A stretch of 7,189 bases of DNA from the NCBI GenBank assembly GCA_003486705.1, contig DNGE01000094.1, forward strand, positions 1 through 7,189. The letters are read 5' to 3'. The notes beneath the pieces are model-generated. The model ran no database searches. It saw only the letters and a list, made by a program, of their open reading frames with translations, and was not told where the DNA came from. Every line of letters starts with the position of its first letter. The first letter of the stretch is position 1. This stretch comes from Bacillota bacterium. GTDB taxonomy: Bacteria; Bacillota_I; Bacilli_A; MOL361; Turicibacteraceae. Shown one piece after another: positions 6,848 through 7,189 of this stretch. Both the position numbers and the translations under genes were made by a program.

Positions 6848-7059
6848 TATATTCTCCTTTTTATCATCATCTATTTAGATTACTTTTTCTAATCTACTTA
6901 CATTTTACGACGTTCAACCACTAATCATTCATAATAGTGATCATTTTTTAAACCTAGCACCCGCTATAAATAATTGTTTCATCCTAACGTAATCAAGACG
7001 ACTTCAATCTAATCTTTTAATACTTCCTTAACTCGTACACCTATCATAACACTTCATCA
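6848..7059. other. Non-coding stretch upstream of pepF
   Basis: About 210 bases (about 340 if the edge ORF is not real) hold only the pepF ribosome site and the inverted repeat at 6876-6896. I see no convincing sigma-A promoter. TTGATT followed 18 bases later by TATTTA, and an isolated TATTAT near 6938-6933, are weak. No tRNA-like fold, riboswitch core or supportable ORF was recognised. Confidence 0.5.
6876..6896 (-). promoter_or_regulatory. Hairpin in the pepF leader
   Basis: TAGATTA and TAATCTA form a perfect 7-bp inverted repeat around a 7-base loop, ending 16 bases upstream of the pepF AAGGAG. There is no U tract after it, so it is not a terminator. It may protect the mRNA 5' end or be a binding site. 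Confidence 0.3.
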
Positions 7060-7189
7060 TTAAAAATTCCATAATTTAACTTTAGGTTTTTTTAATCCTA
7101 ACTCCCCTATCACAATGCAAAAATATAGCACGCCCCGTACTCTTTCCATAAATAAAGTTAAACCAAGACAAAACAAAAACCACCATCCA
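7060..7189 (-). CDS. Possible C-terminal end of a membrane protein (partial)
   Basis: A reading frame is open from the right edge for 42 codons to TAA at 7062-7060. It contains two hydrophobic runs (WWFLFCLGLTLF and GVLYFCIVIGELGL) separated by the charged MERVR, and a basic end (KKPKVKLWNF), as at the end of a membrane protein. Leucine codons are mostly TTA, as in the rest of the window. A second frame is also open for 35 codons over the same stretch, so chance is a real alternative. The protein's identity cannot be judged from this fragment. Confidence 0.3.
   Translation of the reverse strand, partial: GWWFLFCLGLTLFMERVRGVLYFCIVIGELGLKKPKVKLWNF

Noticed and set aside
7082..7101. TTAGG/CCTAA inverted repeat around a T-rich loop
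   Set aside because: The stem is only 5 bp and the T tract is inside the loop rather than after it, so it is not a terminator.

Overview
The window is AT-rich DNA with strong AGGAGG-type Shine-Dalgarno sites, TGG for Trp, a Sec signal peptide, a lipobox lipoprotein and an intrinsic terminator. This fits a low-GC Gram-positive bacterium (Bacillota). Turicibacter, Erysipelotrichia or Bacilli are possible, but the genus cannot be fixed from the sequence alone.

The left 4.9 kb looks like an accessory module. A PlcR/Rgg-like cytoplasmic regulator (HTH plus TPR repeats, 3939-4883, +) is transcribed away from a leftward gene string. That string is an ABC exporter (1801-3741), a possible 17-codon peptide starting one base after its stop (1746-1799), a secreted protein with aerolysin-like beta-hairpin features (903-1619), and a lipoprotein 27 bases further on (111-875). 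The shared 180-bp control region holds two back-to-back promoters whose -10 boxes lie on top of each other. A perfect 15-bp palindrome (3891-3905) covers the exporter's -35 box and sits just downstream of the regulator's start point. This is a natural place for the regulator to switch both directions.

The working model, which is inference, is a peptide-sensing regulator that controls an exporter, a small peptide and a secreted toxin-like protein, with the lipoprotein as a possible self-protection or partner protein. It would be formally like PlcR control of secreted toxins in Bacillus cereus, but with an unrelated operator.

The right part is housekeeping. A strong bidirectional terminator (4983-5027) separates the convergent regulator from an intact oligoendopeptidase F gene (5048-6847, -). 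Upstream of pepF lie about 210 bases with no gene recognised, then the possible end of a membrane-protein gene running off the right edge (7060-7189, -). The first 110 bases hold no gene I can support.
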